Assembly: GCF_041060425.1 (NCBI RefSeq)
Contig: NZ_JAULBC010000001.1
Span: forward strand, 1,240,001-1,304,000
Direction: 5' to 3'
DNA length: 64,000 nucleotides
From: Danxiaibacter flavus
GTDB taxonomy: Bacteria > Bacteroidota > Bacteroidia > Chitinophagales > Chitinophagaceae
Shown here: piece by piece, positions 42,999 to 52,405 of the stretch
How positions within the stretch are numbered: the stretch's first letter is position 1
How the letters are laid out: the number at the start of each line of letters is the position of its first letter
The notes under the pieces: model-generated
What the model was told of the DNA's origin: nothing
Databases searched by the model: none
The model's input: the letters and a program-made list of their open reading frames with translations, nothing else
Position numbers and translations under genes: made by a program

Positions 42999-43997
42999 AT
43001 GTCTTTTGAAGTAAAAGGGATTTCAGATAATCATTTTCATCACCTGAATCAATTTTTTAAGAATGGTTTTGATGGTAATGAATTGTTGGAGCAGTCACAA
43101 CAAATCCAGCATCCCCTTGTAGACGGGTATTCTTCAGAGTGGTATTTTGATGGCATACGAATGGGGTATTCTGACTGGCATTATAAGAAGCCGGTGGCGC
43201 TTGCATGGAATTATGATATTGACGTAGAATTGGTGACTTTTCAGGCGAATCTCAAAGGATCTGTATTAATGGGAAAGGACAGTGCAAATGCCGTTCCGTT
43301 ATTTAATAATTTGCAGCACAATCTTTTTTATGCGGGAACAGGGGATGTCAATGAAGGTGTTTTAAAGGGCGATCGCTTAGCATCAAGCATGTTCTTTATC
43401 CAGTTTACAAAAAATGCTTTTTTGCGCCTTGCAGCAGATGGAAATGATACCTTGAACCGTTTTAATGAACATGTTCAAAATGGAAGGTCTGCTGTGTTGA
43501 CGCCACATAATCTGTATGTCAACGCAAATATGTTAAGCCTGATAAAAAGTATTGTTCATTGCAAGTATAAAAATAATTTGAAGAAAATGTTCCTTCTCTC
43601 CAAAGCTATAGAACTGCTGGTACTTCAGGCAGAAGCTGGTAGCGAAGCTTTGAATCCTTCTTACAAATACATCAGGAGCAGTTATGATAGGGAACGCATT
43701 ATGTACGCACGCGAATACATAATGAGTCATTTGGATGTGCCACCCAGCCTGACTGAACTTTCAAGGATCGTCGGTATAAATGAGTACAAGCTAAAGCGCG
43801 GTTTTAAAGAAATGTTTAGCAATACCGTATTTGGCTATTTAGCTGATGCTCGACTTGAGCTTGCCAAAAACGATCTTTTGGAAAACAGGCAGTCCATTGC
43901 AGAAATTGCATTTGCCCTTGGGTACTCATCACTTCAACATTTTAGCTACGCATTTAAAAAGAAGTTTGGGATGTCTCCAAGTAAATTGAGGCGGTGA
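42999..43997 (+). CDS. AraC family transcriptional regulator
   Basis: 332 aa. The N-terminal 220 residues have no recognised ligand domain. The C-terminal AraC DNA-binding domain has its two helix-turn-helix motifs at LTELSRIVGINEYKLKRGFK (about residues 250-269) and IAEIAFALGYSSLQHFSYAF. It is divergently transcribed from the membrane protein gene, which is a natural target. The effector is unknown. Confidence 0.9.
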   Translation: MSFEVKGISDNHFHHLNQFFKNGFDGNELLEQSQQIQHPLVDGYSSEWYFDGIRMGYSDWHYKKPVALAWNYDIDVELVTFQANLKGSVLMGKDSANAVPLFNNLQHNLFYAGTGDVNEGVLKGDRLASSMFFIQFTKNAFLRLAADGNDTLNRFNEHVQNGRSAVLTPHNLYVNANMLSLIKSIVHCKYKNNLKKMFLLSKAIELLVLQAEAGSEALNPSYKYIRSSYDRERIMYAREYIMSHLDVPPSLTELSRIVGINEYKLKRGFKEMFSNTVFGYLADARLELAKNDLLENRQSIAEIAFALGYSSLQHFSYAFKKKFGMSPSKLRR

Positions 43998-44062
43998 TTT
44001 GTTATGCTGCGTTCCCCTGATTCTTTATAGTTGAAAACACATTGTCCTGCGAAAAGGAAGAA

Positions 44063-44563
44063 TTAGTTTGATGATAAATATTTTTCTTTGATGACAGCTA
44101 CGTGATGCTGCTCATGACCGACGGTTGCTTTTAAAAATTCTTCTACTGTAAGCTCGAACTTCCATGCCATGCCAGTGAGCTTCAGTTGTTCCGGCGACAG
44201 AGACTGAATAAAACTCAGTGTTGCATTGCGAACATTTTCAAAGTCATTTAATAGTTGTGACAAACTTAGCTCATCGAACCGGCTATTTTCAACAAGCAGA
44301 TTCTGATCATAACCAGGTAAAGTGGTTTTGTCCTTTCTGCTAAAGCGGAGGGCCCTGTAGGTCATAATTCTTTCGTGGTCTGTCATATGACCAACAATTT
44401 GTTTGATGCTCCATTTGTTTGGTGCATAACGGTAGGTGGCTTTGCTTTCTCTTAGTGATTTAAGAAGGTCAATTGCTTCTTTGGATGCAAATAATTGCTG
44501 GTAGTCTTTCCCTTCCACCAACTCGATGTAGTAGGGGAATCCGTCATTTACAGTGTGCTTCAT
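44063..44563 (-). CDS. DinB-fold protein
   Basis: 166-aa DinB superfamily member with KWSIKQIVGHMTDHERIMTYR (metal-ligand His near residues 54 and 58) and VGHEQHHVAVIKE near residue 148. It is the third DinB-like gene within 4.4 kb. It has its own unit and lies between the AraC gene (convergent) and the SRPBCC gene. Confidence 0.87.
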   Translation of the reverse strand: MKHTVNDGFPYYIELVEGKDYQQLFASKEAIDLLKSLRESKATYRYAPNKWSIKQIVGHMTDHERIMTYRALRFSRKDKTTLPGYDQNLLVENSRFDELSLSQLLNDFENVRNATLSFIQSLSPEQLKLTGMAWKFELTVEEFLKATVGHEQHHVAVIKEKYLSSN

Positions 44564-44614
44564 TTGTGAAATGGTTGGTTGAAAAGTTGTTTACATTTTG
44601 GTGAGGCAAAAATA

Positions 44615-44755
44615 TAATAATTGATAATTGAAATTTGAAAATTGAAAATGAAACCCCTGTGGATCTCCGTGTCTACTCTTGTCTTTTCTCAGTGTAACAA
44701 AAAGTTTTTATTGTATTCATTATCAATTTTCAAATTTCAATTGTCAATTAGTTTC
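44615..44755. repeat. ATTGAAATTTGAAAATTGAAAATG palindromic repeat
   Basis: TAATTGATAATTGAAATTTGAAAATTGAAAATGA (from about 44619) and its inverse TCATTATCAATTTTCAAATTTCAATTGTCAATTA (from about 44718), separated by about 70 nt. This large hairpin overlaps the 3' end of the SRPBCC gene at 44744. Confidence 0.85.
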
Positions 44756-45211
44756 TACATATTTTGCCAGTTTTTCAAGCGATGAAATTGTACCGGCTTC
44801 ATTATCTGCCGGTTTTATTCCAGCGGGAATACCGGTAAATAAAAACGTGACACGTGTGCCCATTTCAACAGGCTCAAATGTTATTTCAATCATCATCTCG
44901 CCAGCAAAATCAGGATCGGTTGTATTAAATTGAACAGCTTCAACTATTTTCCGATTAGGGATCAGTTCAATAAATCTGGCTGTATATCTATCTTCTTTGT
45001 CTGCGGTTTTTCCTGCATGTATGGTTGCTTTATCAGGATAAAACAGGGACATTTCGTAGCCTCCTCCAACCCTTAGATCAAAGTGGTGAATCTTCGCAGT
45101 CATATCACCGGGCGCCTGCCAGATTTCCAAAGCCGAAGGGTCAGTAAAAGCATTGTATAACTTTTCCGGAGTAGCGTTAATGTCCCGATAGTTTTTAGTT
45201 GATTGTTTCAT
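44744..45211 (-). CDS. SRPBCC (AHSA1-like) family protein
   Basis: 155 aa, with a START/AHSA1-like fold: an N-terminal INATPEKLYNAFTDPSALEIW (helix-grip start), a central MTAKIHHFDLRVGGGYEM and a C-terminal helix. Members bind hydrophobic ligands in a cavity; AHSA1 members of this type are often annotated as polyketide-cyclase-like with no tested substrate. The gene ends inside a hairpin-forming repeat. Confidence 0.85.
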   Translation of the reverse strand: MKQSTKNYRDINATPEKLYNAFTDPSALEIWQAPGDMTAKIHHFDLRVGGGYEMSLFYPDKATIHAGKTADKEDRYTARFIELIPNRKIVEAVQFNTTDPDFAGEMMIEITFEPVEMGTRVTFLFTGIPAGIKPADNEAGTISSLEKLAKYVETN

Positions 45212-45270
45212 TTATGAAAGACAGTTTTTTTAAGCTAACAATATGTATAATAGTTTTGCTAATTACGATC

Positions 45271-45606
45271 TTAATCTTTCTCAACATAGAAACTCGCAAC
45301 CTGTGTAATTACGGCTAATGCTGCCATTGCAATTGCCATTGTTTTCAGATCAAGCAAAAATAAAAACAGTGCAGCAGTTAGAAACATTCCACATCTGAAT
45401 AGTCCAAGGTAAGGCATGTTAAGTCTTTTTGCTGATTTCGGCGCAGCAAATACTCCCCATAAAATGATACAACCTGCGGTGAGCAGGATCGCCAAAGTAT
45501 AATGTGTAAGCGTATTAGATCCGGCTTTATAGGCGAAAAAACCGAAAGAATATAACATCACTAATTCCATTATGAACACAATAACCTGGAAGATTGCCTT
45601 TAGCAT
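45271..45606 (-). CDS. YrdB family membrane protein (DUF2568)
   Basis: 111-aa integral membrane protein with four helices and the YrdB/DUF2568 pattern (MELVMLYSFGFFAYKAG near residue 14, the WGVFAAPKSAKRL loop near residue 50). Function unknown. The gene lies between the SRPBCC and cupin genes, all on the minus strand. Confidence 0.75.
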   Translation of the reverse strand: MLKAIFQVIVFIMELVMLYSFGFFAYKAGSNTLTHYTLAILLTAGCIILWGVFAAPKSAKRLNMPYLGLFRCGMFLTAALFLFLLDLKTMAIAMAALAVITQVASFYVEKD

Positions 45607-45783
45607 GCGCTTTTGATGAGTTTGATTAACTGATCAAAAATATTGTTTTTTGAATATTGCAGATGCCAGGGAGAAGAAAGAATATCGATTGTTAAGCTTA
45701 TTGATGGCATTATAGCAAAAAATTATAACGCCCCGTAGTTGCAGTACGCTTTCGCTATGATGCAAAATTTAGAACCTGGCGAT

Positions 45784-46251
45784 TTATAATTTACGCGGTC
45801 TGTAAATATCTGTAATGAGAAATTTTATAGTGGTATTGCCAATATTTGTTCCGGAGTCAATCAGCGGGCCACTAATCAAAGCCATGCCAGTCGGGAAAGT
45901 AAGTGTATCGCGCCTGCCTGTAGCCTTTGTGTACAATGCAACCTTGCCGCCTTGCAAAACATAAGCTGTGTGATCAGGATGGGCATGCAGCGCGCAAGTC
46001 TCGCCCGGCTTTAGTGTGAATTCATAGACTTTAATGCCTAGCGTGTCGCCCAGTTTTTTAACAAAAGTTCCTCCCATTATATAACTATCCATGGCAGGGT
46101 TGTAGTTGGGCATAAACGCTGTATCTACAGTAGCAACAGCTAAAGTGTCCTTAGTCTCTTTTCGTAAGGTGTTAGCAGTTTCGCCGCAGCCATTCAAAAA
46201 CAAGACTGAAGCCAGTAAATTTAGCATTAAGAAAGTTTTGATTAGTTGCAT
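45784..46251 (-). CDS. Cupin domain lipoprotein
   Basis: 155 aa from the ATG at 46251. The signal peptide ends in lipobox LNGC, so it is lipid-anchored. The mature part is one cupin domain with LKPGETCALHAHPDHTAYVLQGG (about residues 81-103, given by position), which carries the metal-ligand histidines and a Glu/His set, and a second motif near DSGTNIGNTTIKFLI. The substrate is unknown. Confidence 0.8.
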   Translation of the reverse strand: MQLIKTFLMLNLLASVLFLNGCGETANTLRKETKDTLAVATVDTAFMPNYNPAMDSYIMGGTFVKKLGDTLGIKVYEFTLKPGETCALHAHPDHTAYVLQGGKVALYTKATGRRDTLTFPTGMALISGPLIDSGTNIGNTTIKFLITDIYRPRKL

Positions 46252-46566
46252 GGCTGTGATTTTAGAAATGATCAATTTGCCATTCCAGGTACGATCGCAG
46301 CGGGGGACGTTCGCGTTCTGTATTTTGGCCTGGCGGAGTATGGAATGCTTTAGTAACTTGCGAATGGCAGATAAAGGTACAAAAGTTTGTTGTTGGCGAA
46401 TAGCTGTTTTTATGCCCGCGTCGCCCGTTCTCTCATCAATTGAGCCCCAAAAATGTTGGAATAAGTAGTTGTCGAAATGATTGTATTGTCAATTTCGATC
46501 CATCCAAAAACATCGTATATTCATTCTGTTAATAAATGCCTGAAACCTCATACAGATTGTCTTGCC

Positions 46567-48555
46567 ATGTTTCATCAAGTATATCGCAATTATATAATCG
46601 TTTTTATAATCTTTTTCATTCCTCTGGCTATCTATTGTCAAAAAGATAAAGATCTCTACTCGCCGGATAGTCTTATAAAGGTTCATTTAGCCATTTCAAA
46701 TAAATGCAGCTATGCTATATTTTATAACGGACAGCCACTTATGCTTCCTTCAGCAATTGATTTGGAGCTGGGAGACGGCACGCGGTTGTCCAGTCACCTG
46801 GAAAAACTAAAAATCTCATCACGAAGTATCCATGAAGAAATTATTTCTCCTGTTCCGGAGAAGCGAAGGCATATTCCAGATGTGTACAATGAACTAACTG
46901 TTCATGCAGGTGATAAGTTCTCGATTATTTTTCGCGCTTACAATGATGGAGTTGCATACCGCATAGCCACGAAATTCAAGGACAGTATTGTTATTAAGAG
47001 CGAAAGGGCTGAATTTAATTTTACCGCTCAAACAAACGCATACTATCCCGAAGTGAAAAAGCGTAATAACCAGGATATCTATCACACCAGTTTTGAAGAA
47101 CCTTATCAATATAAGCCACTGGATAGCATCTCCAATAAAATCCTTGCATTTAGTCCTGTGCTGGTAGTTCCATCAACTGGTCCGAAAGTATGTATCACAG
47201 AGTCCGATCTGGAAGATTATCCCGGTATGTTTATCGCCGGTACGGGAAGCAATTCGTTACGTGGTGGTTTCGCACCATATCCTAAAAAGGAAGTGATATT
47301 AAAAGGTGAATATTCGCAGGTGTATGTTTCTGAAAGAGAAGATTATATCGCCAATACCAAAGGTACGCGCAGCTTTCCCTGGCGTGTATTAATGATTGCG
47401 CCTCATGATAAAGATCTTCCGGCAAATGATCTTGTCTACCGGCTTGCTTCACCATCAAAAGTAAAAGATGTTTCATGGGTTCGGCCGGGAAAAGCGACTG
47501 ATGAGTGGATCATTACCGAGAATTTGTTTAACGTGCCTTTCAGGAGCGGCATTAATACTGCGACGTATAAGTATTATATCGATTTCGCAAAACGTTTTGG
47601 GTTTGACCGGATCATGATGGATGCCGGTTGGAGCGATAACAATGATCTGTTCGCCGTTACGCCATCCCTCAACATGGATGAAATTGCTGCTTATGCAAAA
47701 CAACAAGGTGTTGGTTTAAGCATGTGGACACTTGCCATGACGCTGGATAAGCAGCTGGAACCAGCGTTGCAGCAGTTTAAGAAGTGGGGTGTTGATTTTA
47801 TCATGACCGATTTTATTGATCGTGACGATCAAAAAGCTGTTCAGTTTTATTACAAGATTGCCGAAGCCTGTGCAAGGCATCAGATCATGATTATGTTTCA
47901 TGGTGCTTTTAAACCTGCTGGTTTTAATCGCACGTATCCGAATGCAATTACAAGAGAAGCAGTATTGGGTTCAGAGTACAACATCTGGAGTGATAAGGCT
48001 AATCCACGTCATAACCTGCTATTGCCTTTTATCCGCATGACCGCTGGTCCGATGGATTACGAACCTGGAATGCTGGATAATGGAACGGAAAAAACATTCA
48101 GACCAATAGCTGAAAAAGTAATGTCGTTGGGAACGCGTTGTCAGCAACTGGCAATGTTTGTCGTGTATGATAGCCCGATGCAATTCTTCGCAGGAAATCC
48201 TTCCCAGGGTTTGCTTGAACCTCAGTTTATGGAATTGTTGGGAAGTATACCAACAGTGTGGGATACAACAATTGTACTTGAAGGAAGGGTAGGTGAGCAC
48301 ATCGTTACCGCGCGGAGAAAAAATAATGATTGGTATATCGGAGCAATGACGAATATGCATGAAAAGACGTTCGTCATTCCATTAGATTTTCTTGATAACC
48401 GAATTTACAATGCCACTATTTGTGAAGATGGTGTAAATGCAGACAGGTATGCGTCTGACTATAAACTGTACAGCAAGGAAGTCTCTTCAAATGATTCGCT
48501 TACTATTAAGATGGCTCCCGGAGGCGGGTACATGGTGAGGTTAAAGAGGAAATAA
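46567..48555 (+). CDS. Glycoside hydrolase family 97 enzyme
   Basis: 662 aa from the ATG at 46567, giving a signal-like hydrophobic segment (about residues 9-24, ending AIYCQ); a 30-residue upstream extension without signal is rejected. Typical GH97 arrangement: N-terminal beta-sandwich, central TIM barrel (MMDAGWSDN near residue 356; DFIMTDFIDRDDQ near residue 420), and C-terminal beta domain. GH97 enzymes are alpha-glucosidases (inverting) or alpha-galactosidases (retaining). The Asp in FIDRDDQ points to the retaining type, but this is inference. It is about 4.4 kb from the PUL-like island. Confidence 0.88.
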   Translation: MFHQVYRNYIIVFIIFFIPLAIYCQKDKDLYSPDSLIKVHLAISNKCSYAIFYNGQPLMLPSAIDLELGDGTRLSSHLEKLKISSRSIHEEIISPVPEKRRHIPDVYNELTVHAGDKFSIIFRAYNDGVAYRIATKFKDSIVIKSERAEFNFTAQTNAYYPEVKKRNNQDIYHTSFEEPYQYKPLDSISNKILAFSPVLVVPSTGPKVCITESDLEDYPGMFIAGTGSNSLRGGFAPYPKKEVILKGEYSQVYVSEREDYIANTKGTRSFPWRVLMIAPHDKDLPANDLVYRLASPSKVKDVSWVRPGKATDEWIITENLFNVPFRSGINTATYKYYIDFAKRFGFDRIMMDAGWSDNNDLFAVTPSLNMDEIAAYAKQQGVGLSMWTLAMTLDKQLEPALQQFKKWGVDFIMTDFIDRDDQKAVQFYYKIAEACARHQIMIMFHGAFKPAGFNRTYPNAITREAVLGSEYNIWSDKANPRHNLLLPFIRMTAGPMDYEPGMLDNGTEKTFRPIAEKVMSLGTRCQQLAMFVVYDSPMQFFAGNPSQGLLEPQFMELLGSIPTVWDTTIVLEGRVGEHIVTARRKNNDWYIGAMTNMHEKTFVIPLDFLDNRIYNATICEDGVNADRYASDYKLYSKEVSSNDSLTIKMAPGGGYMVRLKRK

Positions 48556-48599
48556 ATAACAGAAAATGAATGCCGAGATTTTTGCCTCTGAAGCACCGA

Positions 48600-48834
48600 A
48601 GCGCAGGATTTTTACCACAGAGGACACAGAATTTTTTTTCACAGAGTTACATTGAGAAAAGTTTTGGAGGCATTAATTTTATATAGATTGCAATATTGGG
48701 GATATAATAGTTTTGAAGTGCGTCGTCGATGAAGCGCTGAAATCCGCACAGATGTTTTATTCCAAATCAGTCCCCAATTTACTGTGCTCTCTGTGAAAAA
48801 AAACTCCATGTCCTCTGTGGTTAAATGTTTTACA
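48600..48834. repeat. CCACAGAGGACACAGA inverted repeat pair
   Basis: TTTTTACCACAGAGGACACAGAATTTTTTTTCACAGAG (from 48610) and its inverse CTCTGTGAAAAAAAACTCCATGTCCTCTGTGG (ending 48830), about 150 nt apart. The pair forms a hairpin with a long loop between the GH97 and DoxX-like genes. The last part ends right at the DoxX-like gene stop (48835). Confidence 0.85.
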
Positions 48835-49611
48835 CTAATAAAGGCTCTTTGCCTGTTTCTTATTCCATAAAATACCTGCCAGCACAAAGAAGATGCCTGC
48901 GAACGTGAACGATTCACATAATCCCATTCTGTCGCTTGCATCTGTTGGGTGTGCAATAAGCCTTGGGATATGTAACAATAGAAACCATCCGGTCAACATA
49001 ATACCCGAAAGCAATGAAGCCCACTTACTAATACCCGGAACAAAAATTCCAATGCCGCCGGCAATAAGACAAACTCCGCAGAAATAAGCCCAGAATGTGC
49101 GAAAAGGAATATAGGCAGGAATGAAATCTGTTACAAATCCGGCGAACTTAAAATGTGCATAACCTGATGCAACGAAAAATGTAGAGAGAAACAGTTTTCC
49201 TGTTAAAATAAAAATGTTCCGCTGGCTTTGGGTGTTGCCTGTATAACGCTGCGGATCGTCCAATATAAAAGTGCTGCCAACAATAAGTGCACCGCCAAAC
49301 AGCGCCACAGATTTATAAGTGTTTAGCCAGTCATTCATAAATTGCGGTATATGCCGCAAAACAGAAAATATAAAGATCAGCGCAGCAATTGCCATTGATG
49401 CCCTTGCGCCTTTTTTGTTTATTATAATTGCTACAGAGGCTGTGATAAGAATTGCACCTGATATATACGCAACGATTGAAGTTAAATTGAACGGCAGACT
49501 CCATGCAGGCGGACGTCCCACAATAAAGTCTTTATAAACAAAACATAGAATAGCCAATCCGGCAATGCCTATCGCAAACATAACACGTCCAGGTAGTATG
49601 AGTTTATTCAT
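48835..49611 (-). CDS. DoxX-like multi-span membrane protein
   Basis: 258 aa with seven to eight predicted membrane helices. A DoxX-like core is suggested by GKLFLSTFFVASGYAHFKF (near residue 137) and FCGVCLIAGGIGIFV (near residue 172). Family members take part in respiratory-chain or sulfur-related chemistry or are uncharacterised. It starts at the ATG at 49611, with an MNKLILPGRV segment. Confidence 0.72.
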   Translation of the reverse strand: MNKLILPGRVMFAIGIAGLAILCFVYKDFIVGRPPAWSLPFNLTSIVAYISGAILITASVAIIINKKGARASMAIAALIFIFSVLRHIPQFMNDWLNTYKSVALFGGALIVGSTFILDDPQRYTGNTQSQRNIFILTGKLFLSTFFVASGYAHFKFAGFVTDFIPAYIPFRTFWAYFCGVCLIAGGIGIFVPGISKWASLLSGIMLTGWFLLLHIPRLIAHPTDASDRMGLCESFTFAGIFFVLAGILWNKKQAKSLY

Positions 49612-49948
49612 TCTTAATGGATTTAGTGGAAAAGGCTAGCGAAACATAAAGTACGTATTTTCTGTTAGTAATGCAAGATGCAGAAGGCGAGAGTGTGTAA
49701 GATGTTAGATGTACGATGAAACCAATGTACGATGTGCGGTGTTAGATGTACGATGTGGGTGGATGAAATTACAAGTACGAATTATGAAGTACGAAGTACG
49801 GATGCCGCAAAGTTTTACCTGAACAATTTTAAAGTTACCACGGTTGACGTTTTTTTGTCTGTAGAAAATTAAAGCCTCAATTTCAAAAGACCAATGGCTA
49901 ATAGCTCATAGCTGCCTGAAACCTTACGCCTCACGCCTCACCCCTCAT
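49612..49948. repeat. Short-period TACGATG and TAGCTCATAGC arrays
   Basis: 49,680-49,800 carries GATGTTAGATGTACGATG ... ACGATGTGCGGTGTTAGATGTACGATG and then AAGTACGAATTATGAAGTACGAAGTACGG. 49,889-49,945 carries AATGGCTAATAGCTCATAGCTGCC and CTCACGCCTCACCCCTCA, ending at the sigma factor stop. No gene is seen in this gap. Confidence 0.75.
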
Positions 49949-50617
49949 CTATCCCTTCAACAACTTAAAGTAAGGCGACTTCTTAACCTGTAACACCAGC
50001 TTGGCTACGCATTCAGATTTTTTCTTTCTTGCATAGCCATAACTGATCTTAAAAATGCGGGCGACTTCTTCCATGGAAATGCCACTCCAGCAAAGTTGTA
50101 AGAACTCTTTGTTGCTTTGGCCGATCGTATCCAGCTTTTCAGTTAGCAGATCTCTGCGTGCTTGCTGCATAAGACATTCATCCGCCAGTTTATTGCTATT
50201 GTCGTCGATGTTTTCGTATTGGGTAGTATCTGTCAATAACAGTTTTTGCGCTTTTCTTTTGTGAAGCTGGCTCAGCCAAAGGTTTTTGCAGACCATATAA
50301 AAATAGGCATCGAACGGACAGGTTAAGATAAAACCTTTCGTTTTAGCTCTGTGATAAATGGATAAAAGTGCATCCTGGAACACATCCGGAATATCAGCTT
50401 CCGTGCCATTGTTCTGAAGAATCATCCATTTGATCTTTCCGGAAAATCTTTGATACAATTCATTAAGTACTTCAGCGTTGTTGGTGAGTAATGCGTCAAT
50501 ATATTTTTGATCAGGGTGGGGAGCAGGTTGAGTATTAGTCTTTCCAGGCAGGCCTGCGTCTTCTTTAAAAGTAGCCTGGGGAGAATGACCTCCGGTGACG
50601 TTTAGTGTGACTTGCAT
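49949..50617 (-). CDS. ECF-type RNA polymerase sigma factor
   Basis: 222 aa. Region 2 is seen at about 50-115 (NNAEVLNELYQRFSGKIKWM; the DIPDVFQDALLSIYHRAKT core) and region 4 near 170-210 (EFLQLCWSGISMEEVARIFK, then YARKKKSECVAKL). The N-terminal 35 residues are extra, without signal. It has no anti-sigma partner adjacent, unlike most Bacteroidota ECF sigmas that come with a FecR gene. Length is slightly above the family norm. Confidence 0.87.
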   Translation of the reverse strand: MQVTLNVTGGHSPQATFKEDAGLPGKTNTQPAPHPDQKYIDALLTNNAEVLNELYQRFSGKIKWMILQNNGTEADIPDVFQDALLSIYHRAKTKGFILTCPFDAYFYMVCKNLWLSQLHKRKAQKLLLTDTTQYENIDDNSNKLADECLMQQARRDLLTEKLDTIGQSNKEFLQLCWSGISMEEVARIFKISYGYARKKKSECVAKLVLQVKKSPYFKLLKG

Positions 50618-50982
50618 ACGGCGGTTTTTATAAGTTTTGAACTAAAAAGCAAGATGATGGATCGTGCAATAATCAGGGTGTAAAAGTAGCGCTGTGAAAG
50701 CCCGTTGAACAGGGGGAAATGACTGTTTTTTGAGTGGGAAATAACCGTCAAAGAGCAGGTGGTATTTCACAATTTAAATGGTGCAAAACACACAGTTTTT
50801 CCTGGAAAATAAGGTCAATTATCCCGGCCAAAATCGTGTCTTAACTTAGATTAGAAAGAATATTATTTATTATCAGGGAGTTAGCTTCCAAATTTTCACG
50901 GACGGAGGTATAAACGTTTTTTTGGTAATATGGAATAGACGCTTATTTTTGCATCCCCGCGAGGGAAAGTTCCTGGTTTAAT
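50618..50982. other. Intergenic region with the tRNA promoter
   Basis: About 365 bp between the sigma factor start and the tRNA. The last 65 bp contain the tRNA promoter (annotated separately). The rest shows no reading frame or repeat of note. Confidence 0.5.
50921..50951 (+). promoter_or_regulatory. Promoter of the tRNA-Ala gene
   Basis: TTTG at 50921-50924, 19-nt spacer, TATTTTTG at 50944-50951: a full match to the Bacteroidota consensus, 31 nt before the mature tRNA 5' end. Confidence 0.75.
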
Positions 50983-51058
<76 letters not shown>

Positions 51059-51065
51059 GACTTTT

Positions 51066-51097
51066 AAAAGCCTTGGTCATCAAGGCTTTTATTTTTT
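51066..51097 (+). terminator. Intrinsic terminator of the tRNA-Ala
   Basis: Stem AAAAGCCTTG / CAAGGCTTTT with a 5-nt loop followed by ATTTTTT, 10 nt after the tRNA. Confidence 0.87.
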
Positions 51098-51488
51098 AAT
51101 GTAATTTCGATCTCCCGCAGAGTGCCAATGCTATTGTGACATAATTGAAAACGATTATTGCTACCAGCACTTAGAGAACAGCATAGCTCTTAAAACTTAA
51201 CCTGGTTAGATTTTTTGTCAAAAAAATAAGATTGCAAAAATTGTAATGCATCCGAACATGCAAGCTTTCAACGCATTCTTTTTTCGCCGAACCAACCTGC
51301 GCAGATAGAAATGAACCAGGGACCATATTAATCTTCCAGGAACACTTAACATGTACAGTAATTCGTAATTGGCCAACTGATTCGCGTTTTTACAAAAGGG
51401 AAAAAGTCTTCATTTATTCAACAGCAGAGCCATATTCATAATTTTCTTTTACTCATGGGCGTTTACCAATAATCAATTATCAAAAGCC
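51098..51488. other. Gap at the left end of the island, no gene
   Basis: About 390 bp between the tRNA terminator and the 3' end of the AraC gene. No integrase remnant, repeat or known RNA was recognised. A fragment of an old gene cannot be excluded. Confidence 0.4.
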
Positions 51489-52373
51489 TCAAAGCATATT
51501 AACAGAATAATTTTGCTGCTTGTACTGACCCGGTGTTAAACTGGTTTTTTTCTTGAACACTTTTGAAAAATAAGGAAGGTTATCAAAGCCTGTTTCCTCC
51601 GCAATTTGAGCCAAAGGCATGTCAGAAATTGTTATCAGATATTGAGCTCTTTCGATTCTTTTACTGTGAATATAGGAAAGCGGTCGCTCGCCAGTAAGTT
51701 GTAAAAACAACCTGGAAAAATAGTCAGGATGCAGGTTTACTTTTTCTGCCAGGTTAGTAACTGTAAGTCTTCTGTTTAAATTAAGCTGAATAAAGCCTAT
51801 TAGATTTACAACTTTTGATGGTATAGCACTAACATCTTTATGCAGGAACATTTTCGAACTCAAAAACCTGGAAAGCAACTGCAAGATAATGCCCTGTGTT
51901 TCCAGAAATGCAGAATCACTTTGCATGTTATTCAGTTCTTCATATTCTTTGTAAAAAATGTTCTTCTCATAAACTTTCGGGTTATCCGAACGATTGATTT
52001 TTCTGAAAGGATTAATCTGTAAGAGTCTCTTATAATTAGTAATATCCATATCAGCAGCTTTTATTTTTATAATGGTTCGGTTATTATGAAAAAGTGAAAT
52101 TCCATCAGGTGAATCTTCAAAGAAATGAATAAAATACTGGCTCATATAAGCGGGGCACTTCAAATTGCATAAAGTGAAGCTTGGTATAATATACATATAC
52201 CCAGGTTCTAATAACCAGGTTTCTTTTTCGTTGTAAACATATCCCGTTCCTTCATCTATGAGATACAATCGAAAATATGGACTAATTACATTTTTGTAAT
52301 TCCATTTTGTGTTCAACTGTACATGATCAACGTTAAGTAATGTGAACGAATGTTTTAAAATCCTTCTGCTCAT
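51489..52373 (-). CDS. AraC family regulator of the island
   Basis: 294 aa. The N-terminal part is a cupin-like ligand domain (about residues 20-140; LYLIDEGTGYVYNEKETWLL near residue 36). The C-terminal part has the two AraC HTH motifs (RLTVTNLAEKVNLHPDYFSR near residue 201 and PLAQIAEETGFDNLPYFSKVFKKK near 252). The cupin-plus-HTH layout is that of sugar-responsive AraC regulators. It is divergent from the GH29 gene, and paired 21-bp direct repeats lie 33-74 nt ahead of its start. It probably senses a fucose-type sugar, although this is inference. Confidence 0.9.
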   Translation of the reverse strand: MSRRILKHSFTLLNVDHVQLNTKWNYKNVISPYFRLYLIDEGTGYVYNEKETWLLEPGYMYIIPSFTLCNLKCPAYMSQYFIHFFEDSPDGISLFHNNRTIIKIKAADMDITNYKRLLQINPFRKINRSDNPKVYEKNIFYKEYEELNNMQSDSAFLETQGIILQLLSRFLSSKMFLHKDVSAIPSKVVNLIGFIQLNLNRRLTVTNLAEKVNLHPDYFSRLFLQLTGERPLSYIHSKRIERAQYLITISDMPLAQIAEETGFDNLPYFSKVFKKKTSLTPGQYKQQNYSVNML

Positions 52374-52405
52374 TCAGCTTAATAATAAAAGATTGTCAAT
52401 AATTA

